In this document: piece after piece, positions 33,346 through 40,959 of the stretch
Layout: each line of letters begins with the position of its first letter
How positions within the stretch are numbered: the first letter of the stretch is position 1
Origin: Terriglobia bacterium
GTDB taxonomy: Bacteria; Acidobacteriota; Terriglobia; Bryobacterales; Bryobacteraceae
Direction of reading: 5' to 3'
DNA length: 41,114 bases
Assembly: GCA_020073365.1 (NCBI GenBank)
Contig: JAIQFL010000066.1
Coordinates: 1-41,114, forward strand
The notes under the pieces: generated by a model
The model's input: the letters and a program-made list of their open reading frames with translations, nothing else
What the model was told of the DNA's origin: nothing
Databases searched by the model: none
Program-made: the position numbers and the translations under genes

Positions 33346-33933
33346 ATGAAAAAGGCCGCACGGAACGTACTCCTGTTGGCAGTAACCGCATTGCTGGTCT
33401 CGATCGCGTATGTTTCGGTTCGGATCGAACGGCAATCCAGCCTGGATGAGGCGCAGGCGGCGGATGTCATTCTGGTGCTCGGCGCGGCCGAATATCGGGG
33501 AAGGCCTTCGCCGGTCCTCCGGGCGCGCTTGGACCACGCCCTGGAGCTCTACAACCGGCGCCTGGCTCCCCTCATCATGACCACGGGCGGCGCGGGCGGG
33601 GACCCCATATACACGGAGGGCGGAGTCGGGCGCTCCTACCTGATCAGCCGCAGCGTGCCTCCGGAGGTGATTATTGCCGAAACGGAAGGAGAGAGCACCG
33701 TGGAATCCACCGCGATGGCGGGCGAAATCATGCGGCGCATGGGACTCCATTCCGCGATCCTGGTGAGCGACGGATACCACATCTACCGCGTGAAGAAGAT
33801 GCTCCAATTCCGCGGGCTGAACGTCTACGGTTCGCCGCGAAAGGAGCTCGCCCCCAATTTCCTCCGCGAGCACTGGAACTACGTAAAGCAGGCCGTCGGC
33901 TACCTGCTGTGGAGCGTGGGCATGGGCGTGTAG
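33346..33933 (+). CDS. YdcF/ElyC-like DUF218 protein
   Basis: A 195-aa protein with one N-terminal membrane helix (about 5-25) and a DUF218 domain: ADVILVLGAAEYRGRPSPVL, MTTGGAGGDPIYTEGG, ETEGESTVESTAMAGEI and AILVSDGYHIYRVKKML. ElyC and SanA relatives act in envelope integrity and lipid-carrier metabolism. The ATG has no ribosome site; CAGAAT lies 7 nt before it. It is divergent from the TrmH-family gene. Confidence 0.85.
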   Translation: MKKAARNVLLLAVTALLVSIAYVSVRIERQSSLDEAQAADVILVLGAAEYRGRPSPVLRARLDHALELYNRRLAPLIMTTGGAGGDPIYTEGGVGRSYLISRSVPPEVIIAETEGESTVESTAMAGEIMRRMGLHSAILVSDGYHIYRVKKMLQFRGLNVYGSPRKELAPNFLREHWNYVKQAVGYLLWSVGMGV

Positions 33934-33964
33934 TGGGGCAGGATTTCATCCTGCAGCCGGCTTC
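33933..33964. repeat. GTGGGGCAGG repeat, half copy beside IS110
   Basis: GTGGGGCAGGATTTCATCC continues as TGCAGCCGGCTT and matches the complete copy at 39775 for about 31 nt, then diverges at 33965. The right half of the element is missing; the IS110 transposase stop is 44 nt away. Confidence 0.7.
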
Positions 33965-34007
33965 TTCTTCTGAGGAACCCCCTCCCCCGACCTGTCGATT
34001 CAGCCGA

Positions 34008-35452
34008 TTACGCGGCAGGCTTTTCTTCGATTGGCACGAGTTTGTAGCCGAGTTGCTGCGCCTGCCGTTTGAGTTTCGCTTCGAACCGTTTTTCCCTCTC
34101 TGCGTCTCGTTGGGCCCAAAGCGACGCGTCGTATTCGACCTGCTTCTTCACCATCGTATAGAAGATGATCGCGATTTTGTGGGCGGTTGCCGTGGTGCCC
34201 CTGCCGGTCCCAGTTTGCTCTTCATCCGGCGAAGATAGTCGCCCAACGGGCTTTTCTCGTGATGCAGAGTATACGCCGCCATTCGAAATAGCTCCCCCGC
34301 CCGGTTATGCACTCTGCGCATGCCTCTCCACAGCACCCGCCCTCCACTGATGTCGTTATCCGGGCACAATGCCAGCCAGGACACGAACTGCCCCACCGTC
34401 GGCCATCTCGACATGTCCCGCCCCACTTCGCTGAATAAGGTCAAGACCATCGCCATCAGTCCGGGAATCTGCGTCAGGTCGACTCCGAACAGCTTATAGG
34501 ACTCGGTTCGCAGATCGAAGCCCGTGCTCTGTTTGACGTTCTTCCTTTTGCGTCCCCGCTGTTTGTGCTTTCGGTCCGGCGGCAGCGGCATCTCTGCCGG
34601 GTCCACCCGGGGTACTATCGACACCAGCATCTTTTCGATCTGTTCATCGCAAGCCGTGATCTGCTCCTGATAGTGTTGGTAGCTCTGGCGCGATTGCTGC
34701 AGCGTAAACAGATGCTCCGGACGCCAGGTGCCCACCAGCGATTTGCGAATCGTCTATTCGCTGGCTTTGATGTGCGGGTCTCGCAGTTTCGCCAACTCCG
34801 TCGGGTCGCGCTGCCCGTCCCCAATGGCATCCACGATCGCCAGACCGGTCAATCCGGTGATGTCGCTGATCACGTGATGGATCTGCACATTCATCTGTGT
34901 CAGCGCTTTGTGCATATGCTGGATGTGCTGGCTGGTCATCTGCACCAGATCGTTTCGGTGCCGCATCAACGACCGCACCGCACACACCTCCCCGTCCGGT
35001 CGAAATGCCGCTCGCAGCAGTCCTACCGAATGCAGAAATTGCAGCCATTGGCATTCGTGCCAGTCGGTGCGCCGTCCCGGTACGTTTTTCATGCCACGGG
35101 CGTCCACCAGACAGGGCTTCACCCCGTGTTGTTCCAGCACATCATACGGCGGAATCCAGTACACTCCTGTGCTCTCCATCGCCACCGTGGTGACCCGACA
35201 ACTCACCAGCCACTTGGCCATGGTCTCCAAATCTTCGGTGAAGGTTGAGAATACTCGCACCGGATGCTCATCCCGATCCGGCGGAACAGCTACATAAATT
35301 TCCCTCGCACCGATATCAATTCCAGCTGCGTTTGCTTCCAGTAGAGGTCGATCTTCCAGGCACATCCCCTTCCTCTTTCGGCCCCGTTTGCCTTGGCCCG
35401 CCGCGGTCTTCGCCTCGCCGAGCTATTTGGAATGCTTCTTCTGCTTGGACAT
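34008..35452 (-). pseudogene. IS110-family transposase with two TAG codons and one frameshift
   Basis: One reading frame from ATG 35452 gives MSKQKKHSK-stop-LGEAKTAAGQ (TAG at 35423-35425), then the DEDD N-domain GIDIGAREIYVAV, MESTGVYW and GRRTDWHECQWLQFL, a second TAG at 34754-34756 where relatives have KASEETIRKSLVG, then the C-domain with LTQIPGLMAMVLTLFSEVG and SWLALCPDNDISGG. Near 34195-34206 a one-base loss shifts the frame; the tail TATAHKIAIIFYTMVKKQ to EEKPAA follows to TAA 34008. IS110 transposases are RNA-guided recombinases. This copy cannot be read as one protein without suppression and frameshifting. Confidence 0.9.
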
Positions 35453-35760
35453 ACCTCTGATCCTTTCGGTTCAGGTAGAGGCCAAGTCGCGCAAATCAAG
35501 GTACTCTTCTGAAGGAAATCAGCCTGGAGTGCTGACTCAGGCTGTAACCACTGTTTGGCGCACGGAACTTGGGACCACGCTTTTAGACGGGTTTAACAGC
35601 ACCACTGTTGGATCGGCCTACTTCCACTACCTGTGCCCATATCAGTCTGCCGTCAACGCCGCACGAACGCCAGTTCCTCTCCGGTATGGCCCCGCGGCAC
35701 GCGGGCAATTTGCTTTTAGACGGCTTTCGGCTGCTAACTTCACTGGTTGACGGGAGCTAT
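34008..35760 (-). mobile_element. IS110-family insertion sequence, ends uncertain
   Basis: The transposase pseudogene plus about 300 nt of upstream non-coding DNA, the expected layout of the IS110 group. IS110 elements lack terminal inverted repeats, so the limits cannot be fixed from one copy. The left limit may be the break in the GTGGGGCAGG repeat at 33965. Confidence 0.55.
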
Positions 35761-35959
35761 GAATCCTTTTGCGGGCCGGCTCAAACCAGAGCAGGCGGGG
35801 TTGGAGGACTACCCAGAAGAGGAATTGCAGCCCGTTGGACGCCGACGGAACTGCGCAAGGGCATGTCCCCGGAGCGCAATCCCGCGAGCTTCAGCCCTGT
35901 GGCACCTCGGTGGGTTGACGACACAGCCAAGTGGAACTGCTCAGGCGACTTGGTTCAGA
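35453..35959. other. non-coding; likely IS110 leader with possible bridge-RNA locus
   Basis: No convincing gene in six frames. The 12-mer GCTTTTAGACGG occurs twice in the same orientation, at 35579-35590 and 35712-35723, 133 bp apart. In the IS110 group the bridge RNA is encoded in the non-coding end upstream of the transposase, which is here. Past about 35760 nothing is recognised. Confidence 0.45.
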
Positions 35960-36577
35960 TCAAATGCCCGCCAACTTGGCGAGCCGGTCAAACAGCACGC
36001 TTAGGAGAGCTCCCAAGATGGCCGTTACTAACCCAGTCCGCCACGCCACGCTCCACATGCGCCGCGGAGTCCATTGATCGCGTTTCTGAAACTGCTTGAT
36101 ATCCTCACTGATCCGGTGCCGTTCGATCTGAGTCGAATATTTGTTCTTGAAAAGCCAGGGTGCATCTGATTCCTCCAGCCGATCAAAGCTCTCGCCGTGG
36201 AGCAAATAAGGCCCTTTTGACGTGTAGGCGTAGATCGGAAACGGAGGTTCGTTATCAAATCGCTGCCGAACCCTCCGGATAAGGCCGATGCCGTCGGCCG
36301 CTTTATCGGCGTGCAGTTCACTAGCCAAGCTCTCGATCCGTTTGGCCTCTTTCGCAACCCGCTCTTCAACCTCTTCGCGCTGGCCAGGATCTGAATAGAA
36401 GAAAATGTCGCAGAGCAGGGCATCGGGCCGGTGATCCTTCGCGATTGCGCTGATAAGTGAGTCCGGCGATTCGAAGGTCCTAACGTCGAATTCGCTCCCG
36501 TGCCGCTCAACGAATCGGTCCCGGTTTTCCTTCCGATCGTCGACCAGCCAAACTCTGGAACTTGCTCGGTTCGCCAT
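35960..36577 (-). CDS. orphan receiver-domain protein with C-terminal membrane helix
   Basis: A 205-aa protein. The N-terminal receiver has the acidic pair D13-D14 (VWLVDDRKENRD), acceptor D57 (ALLCDIFFY) and K121 (YAYTSKGPYLL), so it should be phosphorylatable. Between D57 and the next core strand lies a charged helical insert (about 64-100, QREEVEERVAKEAKRIESLA) longer than usual. There is no output domain; instead residues about 178-197 (VAWRTGLVTAILGALLSVLF) form one membrane helix. No kinase is beside it. TAGAAT ends 6 nt before the ATG and no Shine-Dalgarno is seen. It may be part of an accessory sensing module. Confidence 0.75.
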   Translation of the reverse strand: MANRASSRVWLVDDRKENRDRFVERHGSEFDVRTFESPDSLISAIAKDHRPDALLCDIFFYSDPGQREEVEERVAKEAKRIESLASELHADKAADGIGLIRRVRQRFDNEPPFPIYAYTSKGPYLLHGESFDRLEESDAPWLFKNKYSTQIERHRISEDIKQFQKRDQWTPRRMWSVAWRTGLVTAILGALLSVLFDRLAKLAGI

Positions 36578-36910
36578 GGGCTCATTCTAGCGAGGTCCAC
36601 ACGATGATAAACGCCCTTATATGGCCAATAGTGATGCCCGCGCGGCTTTAACTCAAACAGAATGTGGCGCGTGCACAGATTGGACCATATAAGCGCAAAA
36701 AAACCGGCCAAACTGCTTAACTCTAAGTCGCTTACGCTAGGTTTTTCGCGCCAGCAGATTTGGCCGGTTTTTTTACCCAACACGTAGAAGTAGGCGAAAG
36801 CCCTGCCCGGGGGCAGGTCAATTCTCCAATCCCGAGCCGGAACCGGCCCGCGGTCCCAAAACGGCAATCGGCGGTGCCTAACCCTTCCCGTCCTTCGCCG
36901 TCATATCCCC
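36578..36910. other. non-coding, rich in inverted repeats
   Basis: No gene seen. CTTATATGGCCAAT (36616-36629) is inverted at 36679-36693 as ATTGGACCATATAAG, with one extra base. A large hairpin lies at 36697-36774. Both could belong to a small mobile element or to control of the flanking divergent genes. Confidence 0.6.
36697..36774. terminator. large bidirectional hairpin with A/T flanks
   Basis: AAAAAAACCGGCCAAA (36697-36712) pairs with TTTGGCCGGTTTTTTT (36759-36774), extended by CTGCT/AGCAG across one bulged A. The 16+5-bp stem with seven Ts on either strand fits a bidirectional intrinsic terminator, though a loop of about 35 nt is large; a short inverted-repeat element is the alternative. 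Confidence 0.6.
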
Positions 36911-38026
36911 ATGCAACGCCGCGAGTTTCTCGGAAGCGTCCTTTCCGCGCCCATGATCGCCGCCGGCTGGAAACAAGGCCCGCCGCCCTTGCTGGAATCC
37001 GAGATCCTCCAGATGATGGGCGTCGCCCCGGTTCCCGGCGCGGTCATGGGCGTGGTCCGCAACGGCAACCCCGCATGGTTCCGCGCCCTGGGTGTGCGCA
37101 GCGTGGAAACCAAGGAACCCGTCACGCGCGACACCATCTTCCAAGCCGCCAGCCTGAGCAAACAGGTGACGGCCTACGCCGCCTTTGCGCTGCGCGAAGC
37201 CGGCAAGCTCGATTTCGACCGGACGCTGGTCTCCTACATCGACGATCTGGCAGACGAACGCGCCCGCCGCGTCACCCTGCGTCACGTCCTGAGCCACAGC
37301 TCGGGCTTTCCCAACTGGCGTTCCAAGGCCGGCGAGCAACTGGTCCCGGAATTCGAGCCCGGCTCGAAGTTCCAGTATTCCGGGGAAGGTTTCTTCTACC
37401 TGCAGCGCATTCTGGAGCAGGTAACCGGCCAGGGCTTCTGCGACATCATCGACGGGATGGTCTTCAAGCCGCTCGGCATGACCTCCAGCTCCATGATGTG
37501 GAAACCCGAGCTGGCGGACCGCTTCGCGCAGCCCCACGACCGTCGCGGAGAGCCGCGCAAAAACTGGGACAGAGGTCCCCGGCGTCTCCATGAAATCGCC
37601 AGGCAGAAAGGCCAGGCCATCAGCACCTGGAAGTATGCCGATTACGAAGCCGCCACGCGTGAGGCAGGCGACCCGCCCACGCCCAATAACATGCTCCCCA
37701 ACGCTGCGGCGAGCATGGTCACCACGGCGCCCGATTACGCCCGGTTTCTCACCGCCGCCATCCGCAACCCCGAGATCCACAAGGAACAGATCCGCATCCG
37801 CCCGCTGCTCGGTTGGGGATTAGGCTGGGGCATCGAGCGCCCCCACGCTCGTGAGTACGTGTGGCAGTGGGGCGACAACGGCGGCTACAAGAATTTCGTC
37901 GCCGCCGACCCCGCGTCGGGCGACGCCGTCTTCGTCTTCACCAATGGCGATTCCGGCGCGCGCATCTACGATCGAATCGTCACCCACGCCACTGGCCACG
38001 ATCACCCCGCCCTCTTCTGGGTCTGA
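36911..38026 (+). CDS. exported serine hydrolase, beta-lactamase/PBP4 family
   Basis: A 371-aa protein with a twin-arginine-like leader (MQRREFLGSVLSAPMIAAG). The class C beta-lactamase/esterase motifs are SLSK (SxxK) in QAASLSKQVTAYA, YSG in KFQYSGEGFFYL in place of YxN, and WGDNGG near the C-terminus in place of HxG. The LRHVLSHSSGFPNW block is typical. It probably acts outside the membrane as an esterase or peptidase; a true beta-lactamase is less likely. The start is the first ATG after the non-coding region; no strong ribosome site is seen. Confidence 0.88.
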   Translation: MQRREFLGSVLSAPMIAAGWKQGPPPLLESEILQMMGVAPVPGAVMGVVRNGNPAWFRALGVRSVETKEPVTRDTIFQAASLSKQVTAYAAFALREAGKLDFDRTLVSYIDDLADERARRVTLRHVLSHSSGFPNWRSKAGEQLVPEFEPGSKFQYSGEGFFYLQRILEQVTGQGFCDIIDGMVFKPLGMTSSSMMWKPELADRFAQPHDRRGEPRKNWDRGPRRLHEIARQKGQAISTWKYADYEAATREAGDPPTPNNMLPNAAASMVTTAPDYARFLTAAIRNPEIHKEQIRIRPLLGWGLGWGIERPHAREYVWQWGDNGGYKNFVAADPASGDAVFVFTNGDSGARIYDRIVTHATGHDHPALFWV

Positions 38027-38070
38027 GCCCTTCTTATCCCAGTTGGTGAGTCTTGGTTGGTCTTGGTCTT

Positions 38071-38141
38071 GGTGGGACAGGCGCTCTCGCCAGTCTCGTG
38101 GCGCAGCCACTCATGGCTGCCGCGTCGACACTTGTCGACGC
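38071..38141. repeat. GTGGGGCAGG-type repeat with two adjacent hairpins
   Basis: GGTGGGACAGGCGCT resembles the copy at 14981. It is followed by GCAGCCA/TGGCTGC (38103-38120, CTCA loop) and GCGTCGACA/TGTCGACGC (38122-38141). It lies between the convergent serine-hydrolase and cupin genes and may end both transcripts. Confidence 0.6.
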
Positions 38142-38200
38142 CTGGCGATTTCGCAGGGTATATTTCTGAACTGGAGTACTTAGCCACGGGGTGGCTGGAT

Positions 38201-38566
38201 TCATTTCAGCTCGATCACGATCTCCCTGTACGGCCTCGATCCGGCATTCGTGAGTTGCGGCGCGTCTTCGCCCTTGTCGTGCCAGATGACGTCGCCGGAC
38301 TTACGCTCGCGAATGGTCTTCTCGCCCGTGACCGGGTCGACCCGTTCATAGCGGCAATCATCCAGGAAAACGATCACCTGATCGGTAGCCCGCACTCCCC
38401 GTTCGCGCACGGCCCGCACACCCGCCGTCACTTCCGTGACATGTACCTTGGCGTTGTCGAGCTTGACAACAGTGGGCAGGCCCGCGCCGCCGAGAGACCA
38501 GACAGCCAGCAGGGTGGCGGCCGACGAAGCCAGCGCGGTGAGTACCAGGTTGCGTGGGAAGATCAT
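38201..38566 (-). CDS. exported cupin-like protein, 121 aa
   Basis: A small protein with an N-terminal hydrophobic helix (NLVLTALASSAATLLAVWSL) and a single cupin-like barrel: VHVTEVTAGVRAVRERGVR, then VIVFLDDCRYERVDP and the GDVIWHDKGEDAPQLTNAG block. Only one candidate metal histidine (WHDKG) is evident, so activity is uncertain. It starts 22 nt after the enolase-superfamily stop. TACAAT ends 6 nt before the ATG, so it may also have its own leaderless start. Confidence 0.7.
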   Translation of the reverse strand: MIFPRNLVLTALASSAATLLAVWSLGGAGLPTVVKLDNAKVHVTEVTAGVRAVRERGVRATDQVIVFLDDCRYERVDPVTGEKTIRERKSGDVIWHDKGEDAPQLTNAGSRPYREIVIELK

Positions 38567-38588
38567 GCGACCATTGTAAAGCCCCACG

Positions 38589-39752
38589 TCAACCCACTTT
38601 GTACTTCTGGATATCCGCCGCCGGCACTTCGCTGCTCATGCCGGGTTCTTCCGGCGCCGCCACTTCTCCGTCCACCATCTTGCGCGCGCCGCTGGTCTCC
38701 ATGTAGATGGCATTGGGCATCGCCAGCAGCATATTCAGGTTGGTCGCGCCGCCTCCGTGGCTGGCCAGCTCCAGACCATACCCATCGGCGATGGCCGCGA
38801 TCTCCATCCACTCTGTGACCCCGCCGGCGCGGCGATTGTCGGGCTGCACGACGTCCGCTCCGCGCCGCGCGATCAGGTCGGCAAATGCGTACTTGGTATT
38901 CAGGTTCTCCCCAGTGGCAATGCGCATGTCCAGGGCATGGGCCAGTTCGGCATAGCCTTCCATCTCCTGCGGGGGCAGAGGCTCCTCATACCAGAAACAG
39001 CTCATCTCCTGGTACACCCTGCCGCGGCGCAAAGCCTCGTTGCGGTTGAACACCTGGTTGGCATCCACCATCAGCCGCCGGTTCTTCCCTACGGTATCGA
39101 GCGCCAGGCGGATGCGCCGGACATCGTCATCCAGCGAAGACCGGCCCACTTTGATCTTGACCGCGTGGTAGCCCTGCTCCACCGCGGCCTCCACCGCGCG
39201 ACGGAAGCGGGAGAGATCGTCGTCCTTGTCGTAGTACCAGCCGCACATCGAGTAGACCGGCATGCGGTCGCGGTAGGCGCCCAGCATCTTGTAGACCGGC
39301 ATCCCCGCGTTCTTCCCCAGAATGTCCCAGATCGCGATATCCACCGCGGCGATGGCGAACTGGGCCACGCCGCCTACGCCCTGGTACTCCAGCGCCTTCC
39401 ACAGGTCCGCCCGGATGCGGCGCGGAAATGCCGGATCTTTCCCCAACAGCACCGGTTTGATTTCCTGTTCGAGAATCGTCTGCACCACGCGCGGTCCGCC
39501 GGCCATCATTCCGAACGAACTGTGCGCCCATCCCGTAATGCCCGCGTCCGTGCGGACGCGCAGCACCACCGAACCGTTCTCCACCCCCAACTGGTGGATG
39601 GCATCGTAATACGGCGCGCCCGGCGGGTTCTTCAGCAGGTCGGTTTCGACGGCGGTGATCTTCATCTGCTTTTGTTGCGCAGCCGCAGCGGAAAAGGTGG
39701 TCCCTGCGAGCGGCAAGACCGCCGCTGAACGAAGCAGTTGTCGTCTGTTCAT
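38589..39752 (-). CDS. exported enolase-superfamily (mandelate racemase-like) enzyme
   Basis: A 387-aa protein with a twin-arginine leader (MNRRQLLRSAAVLPLAGTTF). The capping domain is followed by the TIM barrel with KIKVG (KxK general base), the metal ligands D in MVDANQVF, E in WYEEPLPP and E in IATGENLNT, then QPDNRRAGG and the histidine of ASHGGGA. This is the mandelate-racemase/sugar-acid dehydratase set, so a carboxylate sugar is the likely substrate. The Tat leader is unusual for a family that is mostly cytosolic. AGAAG lies upstream of the ATG at 39752. Probably co-transcribed with the cupin. Confidence 0.88.
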   Translation of the reverse strand: MNRRQLLRSAAVLPLAGTTFSAAAAQQKQMKITAVETDLLKNPPGAPYYDAIHQLGVENGSVVLRVRTDAGITGWAHSSFGMMAGGPRVVQTILEQEIKPVLLGKDPAFPRRIRADLWKALEYQGVGGVAQFAIAAVDIAIWDILGKNAGMPVYKMLGAYRDRMPVYSMCGWYYDKDDDLSRFRRAVEAAVEQGYHAVKIKVGRSSLDDDVRRIRLALDTVGKNRRLMVDANQVFNRNEALRRGRVYQEMSCFWYEEPLPPQEMEGYAELAHALDMRIATGENLNTKYAFADLIARRGADVVQPDNRRAGGVTEWMEIAAIADGYGLELASHGGGATNLNMLLAMPNAIYMETSGARKMVDGEVAAPEEPGMSSEVPAADIQKYKVG

Positions 39753-39774
39753 GTTGCTTCTTGTACCATGTTTC

Positions 39775-39831
39775 GTGGGGCAGGATTTCATCCTGTAGCC
39801 GGCTTTATAGCCGGCTCCCGGCTTGCCCCAC
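39775..39831. repeat. complete GTGGGGCAGG repeat, three-way hairpin
   Basis: TGGGGCA (39776-39782) closes with TGCCCCA (39824-39830). Inside are CAGGAT-TTC-ATCCTG (39781-39795) and AGCCGGCT-TTAT-AGCCGGCT (39797-39816). The unit supplies the stop and last codons of the next methyltransferase. Confidence 0.8.
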
Positions 39832-40512
39832 AGGTTTACGCAGCCAAAGATAACAGTGATTGCCGATGCGATTGGCCCTGGGGGACCGCAAGAGCAGCAG
39901 GTCCAGATATCGGAGCGGAAACAGCAGCCAGCCCAGTACCCAGTGCGCCAGCATCCGCCACAGCGCGAATGGCAGCAGAAGTTTTACATACTCGATCACC
40001 ACAACCAGTACGGTCGCCGTAGGACCGGTACGCCATCCTTCAGCAACCACTTCCATCGGGCCGGCCAGTTCCTTAAGACCATCCAGTGTAAACCTCCGGT
40101 AATCCTTGGGGTATTCGTGGAACGGGTGGCAGAAAGGTGTCACCAGGTGACTATATCCTCCAGGCGCCAGGACCCGGTCGATCTCTGCCATCACTTGTGC
40201 CGGATTCCGGACGTGTTCCAGCACCGCATCGCACTCCACGCGTTGGAAAGTGCCCGTGCCGAACGGCAAGCGCTCCGCGTCCGCCACTACATCGACGCCG
40301 GGAACTTCGCACAAGTCCAGGTTGACATAACCTTTCACGAGGCGGCCGGCGCCGCCGATGTAGAGATTCCAGCGGCCGAGCGGATAGTCCTTCGGCTCAT
40401 CCGGGTTCATGACGTAAGGCGCAGGAGGCTCGAGAACGCGGCGCAGGCGAGCTCGCCAGCCCCCAGAGGCGCGGCGGCGGTACATCTGTTCCAGCGAGCT
40501 TTCCGGTCGCAT
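39805..40512 (-). CDS. class I SAM-dependent methyltransferase, possibly membrane-associated
   Basis: A 235-aa protein. The fold begins LYIGGAGRLVKGYVNLDL with a divergent motif I, then VVADAERLPFGTGTFQRVEC and AVLEHVRNPAQVMAEIDRVLAPGG in the Methyltransf_11 order. Residues about 165-210 are hydrophobic (TATVLVVVIEYVKLLLPFAL and VLGWLLFPLRYLDLLLL), perhaps for membrane contact. The last eight residues (VGQAGSRL) come from the GTGGGGCAGG repeat, so the C-terminus has been recapped. Substrate unknown. The gene precedes the enolase-superfamily gene. Confidence 0.75.
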   Translation of the reverse strand: MRPESSLEQMYRRRASGGWRARLRRVLEPPAPYVMNPDEPKDYPLGRWNLYIGGAGRLVKGYVNLDLCEVPGVDVVADAERLPFGTGTFQRVECDAVLEHVRNPAQVMAEIDRVLAPGGYSHLVTPFCHPFHEYPKDYRRFTLDGLKELAGPMEVVAEGWRTGPTATVLVVVIEYVKLLLPFALWRMLAHWVLGWLLFPLRYLDLLLLRSPRANRIGNHCYLWLRKPVGQAGSRL

Positions 40513-40573
40513 GTCACTTCGATGCCTACTGCCGCCCGCCGGCCTTCGTCGCTGCCCGGCAGCAACTCCGCCT

Positions 40574-40804
40574 TCAGCGGAGGTTGCTGTGGCCGTTGGT
40601 CCCGCCGCGTAGCGACCGGATCAACGCCTTCAACTCCCGGTCGGTCTCCCGTTGCGAGGCGGTAAGGGCCTTCAGTTCGCGGGCGTTCTCGCGTTGCGAG
40701 GCTTGCGTTTCGGCGATCATTCTCATCCCTGTGAGGATCAGTTTGCGGATGGCAGCGATCTCGCGATCATGCTGCGATACGCGCGCTTCGAGTTTGGTCG
40801 GCAC
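40574..40804 (-). CDS. small coiled-coil protein, 76 aa
   Basis: The protein is one long helix with the internal repeat TASQRETDRELKALIRS preceded by QASQRENARELKAL, so a heptad-like coiled coil is expected. No membrane segment or catalytic motif. The GTG start at 40804 has AAGGAG 8-9 nt upstream. Function unknown; such proteins are frequent in acidobacterial genomes, from memory. Confidence 0.6.
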   Translation of the reverse strand: MPTKLEARVSQHDREIAAIRKLILTGMRMIAETQASQRENARELKALTASQRETDRELKALIRSLRGGTNGHSNLR

Positions 40805-40894
40805 TTCCGGGTTTCTCCTTCGCCAGTCGGCTCCTGCGCCACAGGTGCCGTTCGTTTATTAAACCATTTTATGATATCCACCATGCGAAGCATT

Positions 40895-40959
40895 TTCCAA
40901 TCCAAGGATGATCCTGAAATTAGGAATCGTTTCCAATGCAAGATGATCCTGAAATTGGG
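40895..40959. repeat. two imperfect direct repeats near the right edge
   Basis: A unit of about 30 nt starting TTCCAAT occurs at 40895-40924 and 40931-40959, sharing the exact 15-mer GATGATCCTGAAATT. The spacing is about 35 nt. Repeats like these occur at the ends of some insertion sequences such as IS21. Confidence 0.65.

Noticed and set aside
34148..35365. two separate transposase genes
   Set aside because: Both halves are in one frame separated by a TAG, so this is one damaged IS110 transposase.
35747..36004. 85-aa plus-strand frame starting MTGAMNPFAGRLK
   Set aside because: No ribosome site, no similarity recognised, and it overlaps the receiver gene end.
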